A stretch of 24,830 nt of DNA from Streptomyces sp. NRRL F-5630 (GCF_000719475.1 NZ_JOGO01000079.1:1-24830); one strand, 5' to 3'. Counted from the first letter of the stretch, positions 7,568 through 14,935 are shown. Notes: generated by a model from the letters alone, not told the origin. Made by a program: numbers and translations.

Positions 7568-7850
7568 GTGGCGACGTCCCAGCAGCGTGCTGACGCTCCG
7601 CGTCGATTGCGGGCTGGGCTGATCGCCGTCTGTATCGCGCGCATAGCGGTCATCGCCTCCCTGCCGGGCTCAAGGTCGCGCAGCCCGGCCTCGCGGTGGC
7701 TTTCGGTGTCTCGCCGTTCGCGATCCTCTGGGGCATCGACATCTACGCGCTTGGCTCGCCGCCGTGCTGTTGTCGCTCGGCGCGCTCGGCGACCGGCCCG
7801 GGCGCAGATCCGCGTTACTCGCCGGGCTGCCGACGCGCCGTTCGGAGCAG
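7568..7850 (+). pseudogene. Frameshifted N-terminal remnant of an MFS drug:H+ antiporter (DHA2, QacA/SmvA-like)
   Basis: Reading across three frames gives pieces of one protein. From the GTG at 7568 come VATSQQRADAPRRLRAGLIA and a hydrophobic stretch to SLPG. After a frame change near 7670 comes GLAVAFGVSPFAILWGIDIY. After another near 7753 comes LAAVLLSLGALGDRPGRRS, then ALLAGL. The order W-x-x-D-x-Y-A-L, LAAVLLS, GALGDR-x-GRR-x-x-LLAGL matches the first and second helices and motif A of DHA2 transporters. Only about 95 of the usual 450-550 residues remain. A TTA codon is present. Sequencing errors could explain the frameshifts but not the missing body. The likely regulator partners are tetR or the XRE-cupin gene. 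Confidence 0.6.
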
Positions 7851-8055
7851 CGTCACCCCCTCCGCTGTGCAAGCGACCACCCCGGCCGCACTCCCCCCGA
7901 TGCGATCGGCCCGCTCGCCCGACTCGCTGTCGCCTCCACTGCGGGAGGAGCGGGAGGACCGACTCCGGCGCAGGCGAGCGCGGTGGGGAACGGAGGTGGC
8001 GCGGGCAGTACAGGGAGGGGTGTCGGCGGCCTCGCCCCGGCGAGGAGGCCGAGGG
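7851..8055. other. 205 bases with no recognisable content
   Basis: Between the transporter remnant and the end of tetR, no frame has protein-like composition and no hairpin stands out. It may be what is left of the deleted transporter gene. Confidence 0.4.
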
Positions 8056-8721
8056 TTATGAGCGCGTGCGCAGGCCGTTCAGGAGCACGTCCAGGAGGTG
8101 GCGCGCCCGCGTCGGCCACTCCGTCTCCTCCAGGCGCGAGAGGTACGCGATGAGGATCATGACGTCACGCGCGTCCACGTCCGCGCGGATGCTCCCGTCC
8201 GCCCGTCCCGCCGCGAGCAGGCGCTCGATCGCCTCGGTCAGGGTGCCGTGACTGCGTGCCGTGAGCGCGGTCCACGCCCGGGGCTCCAACGCCGCGAGCA
8301 CCCCCCGCTTGACCCGCGCGTACGCCGTGAGCCGGTCGAACCACCGGCCGAGCGCCTCCACCGGCGGGTGCGCACCGAGCAAGGCGTCCGCCTCGTCGAC
8401 CAGTTCGGCGACGTCCTGGCGGTGGACCTCGGCGAGCAACTCCTCGCGTGTCGCGAAGTGCCGGTACAGCGTGCCCTGACCCACCCCCGCCGCCTTGGCC
8501 ACCGCGTTGAGCCGCAACTCCTCGCCCGGCGTCGCCGCCGCCAGCGCGTCCCGCGCCGCCGCGACGATCCGGGCGCGGTTGCGCACGGCGTCGGCGCGGC
8601 GGCGGTCGGGCGGGAGGCTGTCGTTCGGGAGGGCGGGGGCCGGAGGGCGGTTGGCGGGCGCTGCCTCGGGGCGCGTGGGCGGCTCGGACTGGGGGCCGGG
8701 CTGGCCGGGGTCGGTCGGCAT
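8056..8721 (-). CDS. TetR-family transcriptional repressor
   Basis: A DNA-binding repressor of 221 residues. After a Pro-rich head (1-37), residues 40-95 carry the TetR helix-turn-helix (RIVAAARDALAAAT, then LNAVAKAAGVGQGTLYRHF with TREELL). The rest is a helical ligand-binding domain (GRWFDRLTAYARVKRG and following). The domain resembles the SCO1712-type and other actinobacterial TetR proteins that sit beside oxidoreductase or efflux genes. The ATG at 8719-8721 is preceded by AGGAG. The gene is divergent from the SDR gene, and the gap holds two identical palindromes that are its probable operators. The ligand is unknown. The decayed transporter downstream may once have been a second target. 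Confidence 0.9.
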   Translation of the reverse strand: MPTDPGQPGPQSEPPTRPEAAPANRPPAPALPNDSLPPDRRRADAVRNRARIVAAARDALAAATPGEELRLNAVAKAAGVGQGTLYRHFATREELLAEVHRQDVAELVDEADALLGAHPPVEALGRWFDRLTAYARVKRGVLAALEPRAWTALTARSHGTLTEAIERLLAAGRADGSIRADVDARDVMILIAYLSRLEETEWPTRARHLLDVLLNGLRTRS

Positions 8722-8784
8722 GGTGCTCCTGTCGGTGGCGCACGGTGACGCGCTCACCCTCGTACTCGCGGACGGCCCCGCTCA

Positions 8785-8813
8785 TGGACAAGCGGACACG
8801 TGTCCGGTACGGT
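8785..8813 (+). promoter_or_regulatory. Promoter of the SDR gene
   Basis: TGGACA (8785-8790), a 17-base spacer and TACGGT (8808-8813) give a near-consensus vegetative promoter with +1 near 8820. The spacer contains the whole first operator. Confidence 0.65.
8793..8806. promoter_or_regulatory. TetR operator O1
   Basis: CGGACACGTGTCCG is a perfect 14-bp palindrome lying between the -35 and -10 elements of the SDR promoter. A bound dimer would block polymerase. Its exact twin lies 32 bp away. Confidence 0.7.
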
Positions 8814-8824
8814 CTGAGAGTAAG

Positions 8825-8838
8825 CGGACACGTGTCCG
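8825..8838. promoter_or_regulatory. TetR operator O2
   Basis: This is an identical copy of CGGACACGTGTCCG, also preceded by AAG, just downstream of the predicted SDR start site. Centre-to-centre spacing is 32 bp, about three helical turns, so two dimers would sit on one DNA face. Confidence 0.7.
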
Positions 8839-8879
8839 TCTCTGCTTCCGTCCCCCACCGTACGAGAGTGAGCCACCTC

Positions 8880-9614
8880 ATGTCAGGCATCACCGGGAAA
8901 GTCGTCGCCCTCACCGGCGCGAGCAGTGGCATCGGCGAGGCCACGGCCAGGCTGCTCGCCGCACGCGGCGCCGCCGTCGTCCTCGGCGCCCGCCGCACCG
9001 ACCGCCTCGACGCCCTCGTCGCCGAGATCCGCGCCGAGGGCGGCCGGGCGCTCGCGCTGTCCTCGGACGTCACCGTGCCCGGTGACCAGGAGGCGATGGT
9101 GGCGCGCGCGGTCGAGGAGTACGGGCGACTCGACGTCCTCGTCGCCAACGCCGGCGTCGCCACCGTCGGCCCCGTCGCCGACCTCGACCTCGCCGCCTGG
9201 ACCGCGATGGTCGACGTCAACCTGCGCGGTGTCCTGCACGGCGTCGCCGCCGCCCTCCCCGTCTTCCGCGCCCAGGGCGAAGGCCACGTCGTCGCGACCG
9301 TCTCCACCTCCGGTCTCAAGATCGTCCCCGGCCAGGCTGTCTACGCCGGCACCAAGAACGCCGTCCGCACCTTCATGGAGGCCCTCCGCCAGGAATCCAC
9401 GGACGGCACCCTGCGCACCACCACGATCTCCCCCGGCTACGTCCGCACCGAACTCCTCTCCGCCTCTTCCACCGCCGACAGCGGCCCCGGGGTGGCGATG
9501 CCCTCCTTCGCGCTCGCCCCCGAAGCGGTGGCCCGCGCCATCGCCTTCGCGATCGAACAGCCCCACGACGTCGAGATCGGCGCCATCACCCTCCGCCCGA
9601 CCGTCCAGGGGTGA
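8880..9614 (+). CDS. Short-chain dehydrogenase/reductase (SDR)
   Basis: An NAD(P)H-dependent oxidoreductase of 244 residues, the normal length for a classical SDR. The cofactor motif TGASSGIG is at 12-19, NAG at 90-92, the active-site Asn at 114, the catalytic Ser at 142, and Tyr155 and Lys159 in YAGTK. R38/R39 after the second beta strand (GARRTDR) suggest a preference for NADP. The substrate is not evident; relatives include YdfG-like and clavaldehyde dehydrogenase-like enzymes. The ATG at 8880 begins the conserved part, and upstream in-frame ATGs fall within the operator and promoter. It is divergent from tetR and probably de-repressed by the compound that TetR senses, perhaps its own substrate. 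Confidence 0.92.
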   Translation: MSGITGKVVALTGASSGIGEATARLLAARGAAVVLGARRTDRLDALVAEIRAEGGRALALSSDVTVPGDQEAMVARAVEEYGRLDVLVANAGVATVGPVADLDLAAWTAMVDVNLRGVLHGVAAALPVFRAQGEGHVVATVSTSGLKIVPGQAVYAGTKNAVRTFMEALRQESTDGTLRTTTISPGYVRTELLSASSTADSGPGVAMPSFALAPEAVARAIAFAIEQPHDVEIGAITLRPTVQG

Positions 9615-9647
9615 TGGCTGGGCCTGTCGGCTCTCGGTTGCGGGCTC

Positions 9648-9713
9648 GGGGCTTGGGACTTGGGGCGCTCGGGGCTTGAGTGGCTTGGCCGGGGGTTGGG
9701 CGGGGGCTGGGGG
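9648..9713 (+). other. Two putative G-quadruplex motifs just after the SDR gene
   Basis: First set: GGGG (9648-9651), GGG (9655-9657), GGGG (9662-9665) and GGGG (9671-9674). Second set: 9691-9713 reads GGGGG-TT-GGG-C-GGGGG-CT-GGGGG with loops of 1-2 bases, a very favourable pattern. No ordinary hairpin terminator follows the SDR gene, so these may serve as its end signal. Confidence 0.45.
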
Positions 9714-10063
9714 TGCTCGCGGGGTGCTCTGGATGCTGGGGTGTCTTGGGCGCTGGGTGTCCGGGGTGTCCCGGGTGTCGGGGTGTCCTGCCTGTTCGGG
9801 CGCCTGGGGATGCTCGCGCTGCTCGCGAAGTGCTTGAGGCGCCTGGGGTGCCTTGGGTGTTCGGGTGCCCTGACAGTGGGGGTGCCGTGGCTTTCCGGGC
9901 TGTTCGCGTTGTCCCAGGTGCCCGGGATGTTCGGTGTGCGCCAGGTGCCCCAGGCTGTTTTGGGATGCCCTGCTTGCCCGGGGTGTTTGGTTCTCCCAAG
10001 GTGCTCGGGGGTGTTCGGGGCGCCCAGGTGCTCTGGCTGTCCGGTGTGCCCCCGGCGACCGGA

Positions 10064-10171
10064 GTGCTCGGGCGGACCGGGGTGCTCGGGCGGACCGGGG
10101 TGCTCGGGCGGACCGGGGCGCTCGGGTCGGCCGAGATGCTCGGGTCGGCCGAGATGCTCGGGCCCCGGCCG
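10064..10171. repeat. 18-bp tandem repeat, about six units
   Basis: Three identical units of GTGCTCGGGCGGACCGGG occupy 10064-10081, 10082-10099 and 10100-10117. Two variant units ending GGGTCGGCCGAG (10118-10135 and 10136-10153) and a degenerate sixth follow. Identity of adjacent units suggests recent slippage. Confidence 0.85.
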
Positions 10172-10723
10172 CTCGGGGTGCGGGTCGGTTTGGCCCGCTC
10201 GGGCGCGGGCCTGTCGTTGCCGCTCGGGGCACGTGGAGGCGTTTAGTCGTCTGCGGACCGGGGCTGGGGTGAGCCGGGTGTACGTGGGCTGCCCGGGCCC
10301 TCCGGGCTGCCCCGGCTCTCCTGAGTGCTCGTGCTGTCCGGGGTGTCCGATGCCTTCGGGCTGGCCCGTCTAGTCGCTTGGTCGCGCCGGACGTGTGGGC
10401 CGCTCGGGCCTGTCCTGCCGGCTCGGGCCGCTCGTGCCCTTTCGAGCCGCTCGGAGTGTTCGGGCGGTGCGCGATATTCGGCCCCTTCAAGCCTCTTGCC
10501 CGCGCCGGTCGCTTGGCCTGCTCGGGCCTGTCCTGGCCGCTCATGCGGTGCGGAACGTTCGGGCCCGTCCCGTCCGCTCCGCTCAGGCTCTTCGGGCCGC
10601 TGGACTTGCGCGGGTTGTTCGGCCCGCAACCCGGACCGCGCGCCGGACCCGGCCGCTCGCATCTCCTGATCACTCGATCCCGGCGTGCGAAACCGCAGAT
10701 GCCAGGGGAAGGTCCGCCCGATC

Positions 10724-10753
10724 TTGCACATGCGCGCCAATGCGCTCTAGTTT
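10724..10753 (+). promoter_or_regulatory. Promoter of the molybdate operon (leaderless)
   Basis: TTGCAC (10724-10729), an 18-base spacer and TAGTTT (10748-10753) are followed by 7 bases and then the ATG at 10761. This places +1 on the start codon and agrees with the absence of a ribosome binding site. Confidence 0.55.
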
Positions 10754-10760
10754 TCCGCAC

Positions 10761-11159
10761 ATGCAGTCCTACACAATTGGCCGCGCGGCGCGGCTGCTCG
10801 GGGTCAGCCCCGACACCGCACGGCGCTGGGCCGATGCCGGGCGGGTCGCCACCCACCGGGACGACGCCGGGCGCCGGCTCATCGCGGGGCGCGATCTCGC
10901 CGCACTGTGCGTCGAGGTCGGCCAGGGCGGAGGAGGTGGAGAGGACGAGGAACCGTACACCTCCGTGCGCAACGCCTTCCCCGGCATCGTCACCGCCGTT
11001 CGCCTGGGGGATGTCGCCGCCCAGGTCGAGATCCAGGCCGGACCGCACCGGCTCGTCTCCCTGCTGACCCGCGAGGCCGTCGAGGAACTCGGCCTGGAAG
11101 TCGGCATGGAAGCCACCGCCCGCGTCAAATCCACGAACGTGCACGTGGACCGCTACTGA
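10761..11159 (+). CDS. HTH-TOBE molybdate-responsive regulator (molbindin-type)
   Basis: A 132-residue protein. Residues 3-50 form a MerR/excisionase-type DNA-binding fold (SYTIGRAARLLGVSPDTARRW), followed by a Gly-rich and acidic hinge (54-65) and then a single TOBE/Mop domain (68-130; SVRNAFPGIVTAVRLG, VSLLTREAVEELGL, ARVKSTNVHV). The TOBE domain binds molybdate or tungstate oxyanions, usually as multimers. The combination is an analogue of ModE built from a different DNA-binding domain. Heading the mod operon, it most likely represses or tunes modA-modBC in response to molybdate. The ATG has no ribosome site and fits a leaderless mRNA. modA follows after 73 bases. Confidence 0.88.
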   Translation: MQSYTIGRAARLLGVSPDTARRWADAGRVATHRDDAGRRLIAGRDLAALCVEVGQGGGGGEDEEPYTSVRNAFPGIVTAVRLGDVAAQVEIQAGPHRLVSLLTREAVEELGLEVGMEATARVKSTNVHVDRY

Positions 11160-11232
11160 TCCGGTCGCCGCCTCCCGTCCCCCTCGCCTCAGCGTCCCTC
11201 TCCCTCCGCCCCACCGTCAGGAGCCGTCCGCC

Positions 11233-12069
11233 ATGTTCTCGCTGCCCACCACCCGCACCCTGCGGCGCGCCACGACCGGGGTCTTCGCCTCCGCCCTCCT
11301 CGTCGGCGCCCCCGCCGCCTGCGGCGACAACCACGAGACCGCCGAGAAGCGCGACCCCGGCTCCACCGGCTCCTCCAGTGCCAAGGACGTGAAGGAGTCG
11401 GCGAAGGCCGACCTCACCGTCCTCGCCGCCTCCTCGCTCACCGACGTCTTCGGCGAGGCGAAGAAGACGTACGAGAAGGAACACCCCAATATCACCCTGA
11501 AGTTCTCCTTCGCCGGTTCCCAGGAACTCGCCGCCCAGGTCCGCCAGGGCGCCCCCGCCGACGCCATCGTCACCGCCGACACCAAGACCATGGACGGACT
11601 CAAGGGCGAGACGGTCGCCCCGGCCGTCATCGCCAAGAACCGTCTCGTCATCGCCGTCGGCGACGGCAACCCGGAGAAGGTCAAGAACCTCAAGGACCTC
11701 ACCGACCCCAAGCTCAAGGTCGTGCTCGCCGCGAAGGAGGTCCCGGTGGGCAACTACTCCCGTCAGGTCCTCGACAAGCAGCACCTCGACGTCAAGGCCG
11801 TCTCCGAGGAGCCGAACGTCCGCGCCGTCCTGAGCAAGGTCCAGCTCGGCGAGGCCGACGCCGGCATCGTCTACAAGACCGACGCCGCGACCGTCCCCGA
11901 CAAGGTCGACGCCATCGACATCCCCGACACCCAGAACGCCGTCGCCTCCTACCCCGCCGCAGCCCTCAAGGGCTCCCCGCACGCCGAGGCCACCGCCGAC
12001 TTCCTCACCTGGCTCTCCGGCAACGAGGCCCAGAGCATCCTCCAGCACGCGGGCTTCCAGCAGCCGTGA
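11233..12069 (+). CDS. modA: Molybdate ABC transporter substrate-binding lipoprotein
   Basis: It captures molybdate (or tungstate) outside the membrane and hands it to ModB. The 278 residues begin with a basic signal peptide and a lipobox-like GAPAAC, with Cys30 as the probable lipidation site; Pro at -3 is atypical. A Ser/Lys-rich linker leads into the mature fold. Family signatures are LTVLAASSLTDVF (the first oxyanion-binding Ser residues), FAGSQELAAQVRQGAPADA (the second), and later EADAGIVYKTDA. The ATG at 11233 is preceded by CAGGAG with 9 bases spacing. The stop overlaps the GTG start of the modBC fusion by four bases (GTGA), so the two are translationally coupled. Confidence 0.95.
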   Translation: MFSLPTTRTLRRATTGVFASALLVGAPAACGDNHETAEKRDPGSTGSSSAKDVKESAKADLTVLAASSLTDVFGEAKKTYEKEHPNITLKFSFAGSQELAAQVRQGAPADAIVTADTKTMDGLKGETVAPAVIAKNRLVIAVGDGNPEKVKNLKDLTDPKLKVVLAAKEVPVGNYSRQVLDKQHLDVKAVSEEPNVRAVLSKVQLGEADAGIVYKTDAATVPDKVDAIDIPDTQNAVASYPAAALKGSPHAEATADFLTWLSGNEAQSILQHAGFQQP

Positions 12070-14771
12070 CCGGCCCCGCACACCCCCGCCCCGACACGCC
12101 GGACCCCGCCGGGCGTTCCACCCCGCCCGACGCGTCCACCGCCCCCGCTGCCTCGGGGGCGGAGAGCGCGTCCGGGGCGGAGGGCGCGCCCGGCATGCAG
12201 GGCCGGTCCGGATCGAACCGGGCATCCGGAGCGGACCGGAAGCCCGGGGTTTCCGGAGCGGACCGGAAGCCCGGGGTTTCCGGAGCGGACCGGGAGCCCT
12301 GGCCGTCCGGGCCGGACGGGGGGCCCGGGACCACTGCCGCACCCGCCGCCTCCGGAACCTCGGCTTCGAGCGCCGAGGGCGCGCCCCGCACGGACGGGTC
12401 CCCTGAGCCCGGAGCGGACGGCGTGTCCGGCGAGGGCATGGCAGTGCGAACCCCCGGGGTGCCGGACGAACCTCGGGTGCGGGAGATGCCCGACGGGCCC
12501 GGCTCCTCCCGGACTCGCCGCCCTCGCTTCGCCCGCGCCCGGCGCACCGCCCCTCATGCCCTGAGCGCCCCCCGCCGCTTCCCGCGCACCGCCCCTCACG
12601 CCCCGAGCGCCCCCCGCCGCGCCCCGCGCCCCCGCCCCCGTCGCCGCGCCCCGCTCGCCCTCCTCGTCCCCGCTCTCCTTGGTGTCGCCCTCCTCCTGAT
12701 CCCGCTCCTCGGCGTGCTGGCCCGCACCTCGTGGAGTCAGCTCGGTACGCATCTCACCAGCCCCGAGACGCTCACCGCCCTCCGTCTCTCGCTCCTCGTC
12801 TCGCTCGGTGCCCTCGGGCTCTCCCTTCTCTTCGGTGTACCTCTCGCCTGGCTGCTCGCCCGTACGGACTTCCCCGGCAAGGCGCTCGTCCGCACGCTCG
12901 TCCTGCTGCCGATGGTGCTGCCCCCCACCGTCGGCGGTGTCGCGCTGCTGCTCGGCTTCGGGCGGCGCGGACTGCTCGGGCCGTGGCTGGAGGACACCTT
13001 CGGGATCGTCCTTCCCTTCCACACCTCCGGCGCCGTGCTCGCCGCCGCCTTCGTCTCCATGCCCTTCCTCGTCATCAGCCTGGAAGGCACCCTCGCCGGA
13101 CTCCGCCCCGGCTACGAGGAGACCGCCGCCTCGCTCGGCGCCTCCCCGCCGCGCGTCTTCCGTACCGTCACCCTTCCTCTCGTCGCCCCCGGCCTCGCCG
13201 CCGGAGCCGCTCTCACCTGGGCCCGCGCCCTCGGCGAGTTCGGCGCCACCATCACCTTCGCGGGCAACCTGCCCGGCACCACCCAGACCCTCCCGCTCCA
13301 GGTCTACCTCCTCCTCCAGGACTCCCCGGAGGCCGCCACCTCCGTGTCCCTGCTGCTCCTCGCCCTCGCGATGGCCGTCCTCGTCGGCCTGCGCGGTCGC
13401 TGGACCGGCGCCACCCCCGCCCCTCGTACCGCGCGCTCCCGTCCCTCCGCCGTCGCCGTCACAGAGGAAGACGTCCGGGACCCCGCCTCGGGTGCCCGCA
13501 AAGCCGAACAAAGCGGCGACTTCACCCGTTGGAGTGAAGAAGCGGTGAAAAGGGGTCGCGGCGACCTCACGGGGCAAAGTGCCGCCAAGCGATCTCTCGC
13601 CGGGCCGTGCCCCCGGCCCGGCGGAGGACCTGCTCCCACCACCCGCGGGAAGGACCTCGCATCCGGCGAGACCCGCGACACCACACACGAGACGCCAGAG
13701 GAGGCACATGACACCGTTCCCACGTACGCGCTGCACGCGACCCTGAGCGGCTACACGCATCTCGACCTCGACGCGGACCCCGGAACCACCATCGCCGTCG
13801 TGGGCCGCAACGGGGCGGGCAAGACGACCCTCCTGCGGGCGCTCCTCGGCCTCACCCCCCGCGCCCACGCCGAACTCCGCCTCGGCGCCGACGACGTCAC
13901 CGCCCTGCCCCCGCACCGGCGCGGCGTCGCATGGGTGCCGCAGGACGGTGCGCTCTTCCCGCACCTCAGCGCGCTCGCCAACACCGCCTACGGCCTCCGC
14001 GCCCACGGCGTCCCGCGCGCCGAGGCCCGACGTGCCGCCCGCGCGTACCTCGACCGGCTCGGTGTGGGGCACCTCGCCCACCGTCGCCCTGCCCAGCTCT
14101 CCGGCGGGCAGGCGCAACGCGTCGCCCTCGCCCGTGCGCTCGCCGTCCGCCCCCGCCTGCTCCTGCTCGACGAACCCCTCGCCGCGCTCGACCAGACCAC
14201 CCGCGCCCAGGTACGGCACGTCCTGCGTCGGCACCTCGACGGGTTCGGGGGCGTCTGCCTGCTCGTCACGCACGACCCCGTGGAGGCGGTCTCGCTCGCC
14301 GACCGCGTTCTCGTGCTCGACGAAGGCCGTACGGTGCAGGACGCGCCGCCCGCCGAGGTCGCGCGGCGGCCCCGTTCCGCGTGGGTCGCGCGGATGCTCG
14401 GCCGCAACGCCTGGCCGGGCACCCTCACCCCGGACGGTCTCGCCCCGGAGGCCGGCGGGCGCCTCGTCGTGGCGCCCCCCGCCGACGCCCTGTCCCCGTC
14501 CCCGGGGACTCCCGCGCTCGCCGTCATCGCGCCCGAGTCCGTCGCGCTGCACCCGAGCCGTCCGACCGGCAGCCCCCGCAACACCTACGCCTGCACCGTC
14601 GCCGAGATCACCGCTCTCGGCAGCCGTCTCCGGGTCCTCCTCACGAGCCCCGACTGCCCCGACCTCATCGCCGAGATCACCCCCCAGGCCGCCGCCGACC
14701 TCGCCCTTCGGGAAGGGACACCGGTCTGGGCCGGCGTGAAGGCCACGGACATCACTCTCGTGCCCCTGTGA
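12066..14771 (+). CDS. modBC: Fused molybdate ABC transporter permease and ATPase (ModB-ModC)
   Basis: One 901-residue frame carries both remaining parts of the molybdate importer. Residues 1-195 are a disordered Pro/Gly/Ala/Arg head absent from ordinary ModB. Residues 196-446 are the permease, with about five to six helices and the EAA loop EETAASLGASPPRVFRTVTL (351-370). Residues 447-553 are a long unstructured linker. Residues 554-901 are ModC: Walker A GRNGAGKT (580-587), signature LSGGQ (678-682), Walker B LLLLDEP (698-704), D-loop LAALD, His736 and a C-terminal TOBE domain (about 835-901). The GTG at 12066 overlaps modA. A 27-bp repeat lengthens the head. The linker DNA looks intergenic and contains a good ribosome site followed by an ATG in another frame (13708), so separate translation of ModC or a recent frameshift cannot be excluded. 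Confidence 0.9.
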   Translation: MTGPAHPRPDTPDPAGRSTPPDASTAPAASGAESASGAEGAPGMQGRSGSNRASGADRKPGVSGADRKPGVSGADREPWPSGPDGGPGTTAAPAASGTSASSAEGAPRTDGSPEPGADGVSGEGMAVRTPGVPDEPRVREMPDGPGSSRTRRPRFARARRTAPHALSAPRRFPRTAPHAPSAPRRAPRPRPRRRAPLALLVPALLGVALLLIPLLGVLARTSWSQLGTHLTSPETLTALRLSLLVSLGALGLSLLFGVPLAWLLARTDFPGKALVRTLVLLPMVLPPTVGGVALLLGFGRRGLLGPWLEDTFGIVLPFHTSGAVLAAAFVSMPFLVISLEGTLAGLRPGYEETAASLGASPPRVFRTVTLPLVAPGLAAGAALTWARALGEFGATITFAGNLPGTTQTLPLQVYLLLQDSPEAATSVSLLLLALAMAVLVGLRGRWTGATPAPRTARSRPSAVAVTEEDVRDPASGARKAEQSGDFTRWSEEAVKRGRGDLTGQSAAKRSLAGPCPRPGGGPAPTTRGKDLASGETRDTTHETPEEAHDTVPTYALHATLSGYTHLDLDADPGTTIAVVGRNGAGKTTLLRALLGLTPRAHAELRLGADDVTALPPHRRGVAWVPQDGALFPHLSALANTAYGLRAHGVPRAEARRAARAYLDRLGVGHLAHRRPAQLSGGQAQRVALARALAVRPRLLLLDEPLAALDQTTRAQVRHVLRRHLDGFGGVCLLVTHDPVEAVSLADRVLVLDEGRTVQDAPPAEVARRPRSAWVARMLGRNAWPGTLTPDGLAPEAGGRLVVAPPADALSPSPGTPALAVIAPESVALHPSRPTGSPRNTYACTVAEITALGSRLRVLLTSPDCPDLIAEITPQAAADLALREGTPVWAGVKATDITLVPL
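12225..12298 (+). repeat. 27-bp in-frame direct repeat in the ModB head
   Basis: Two exact 27-bp copies (12225-12251 and 12252-12278) and a partial third (from 12279) encode SGADRKPGV repeats. The unit is a multiple of three, so the frame is kept. Confidence 0.85.
13520..13566. repeat. Inverted repeats inside the ModB-ModC linker
   Basis: CTTCAC (13520-13525) faces GTGAAG (13534-13539). GGTCGC-G-GCGACC occupies 13554-13566. The surrounding 13495-13590 is richer in A than flanking coding DNA (AAAGCCGAACAAAGCGG, GTGAAAAGGGG). This resembles an intergenic or small inserted element that remains open in the modBC frame. Confidence 0.5.
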
Positions 14772-14855
14772 GGGCGCGCTCGGGCCCTCTGAAGACCCCT
14801 GTAACCGGCGATGGCGCGGAGCACCCCCGGAAGGGTGTACAGTTGTATTCACCGA

Positions 14856-14929
14856 CGCGGGGTGGAGCAGCTCGGTAGCTCGCTGGGCTCATAACCCAGA
14901 GGTCGCAGGTTCAAATCCTGTCCCCGCTA
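14856..14929 (+). tRNA. Initiator tRNA-fMet (anticodon CAU)
   Basis: CGCGGGG/CCCCGCT forms the acceptor stem with an unpaired C1 and U72, the hallmark of bacterial initiator tRNA. The anticodon stem has three consecutive G:C pairs (GGG-CTCATAA-CCC), with CAT at 14890-14892. The T arm contains GGTTCAAATCC. CCA is not encoded. It starts translation and is not used for internal Met codons. Confidence 0.97.
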
Positions 14930-14935
14930 CTCAGT

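Larger units (their letters stand above)
9615..10720. repeat. 1.1-kb G/T-skewed low-complexity region between SDR and the mod operon
   Basis: The top strand is built from short degenerate words around TGCTCGGG, TGTTCGGG, GTGTCCGGG and CCCGGG, with little normal codon structure in any frame. Translations are Gly/Cys/Pro or Pro/His/Arg mixtures of collagen-like appearance without a start site. It contains G-tract clusters (9648-9713) and an 18-bp tandem array (10064-10171). It reads as expanded and diverged minisatellite DNA, not a gene. Confidence 0.6.

Noticed and set aside
7396..7872. Minus-strand frame upstream of the XRE-cupin gene
   Set aside because: Arg/Thr/Ala-rich noise opposite the transporter remnant, without start signals.
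10064..10171. CRISPR array
   Set aside because: Units are contiguous tandem copies without spacers, and no cas gene is present.
9660..10373. Collagen-like Gly/Cys/Pro protein in the low-complexity region
   Set aside because: No ribosome site, a Cys/Gly mix typical of random G-rich DNA, and no codon-position bias. Every frame there looks similar.
8883..11144. 753-codon minus-strand frame across SDR and the regulator
   Set aside because: It runs antisense through two clear genes and the repeat region. No domain is visible.
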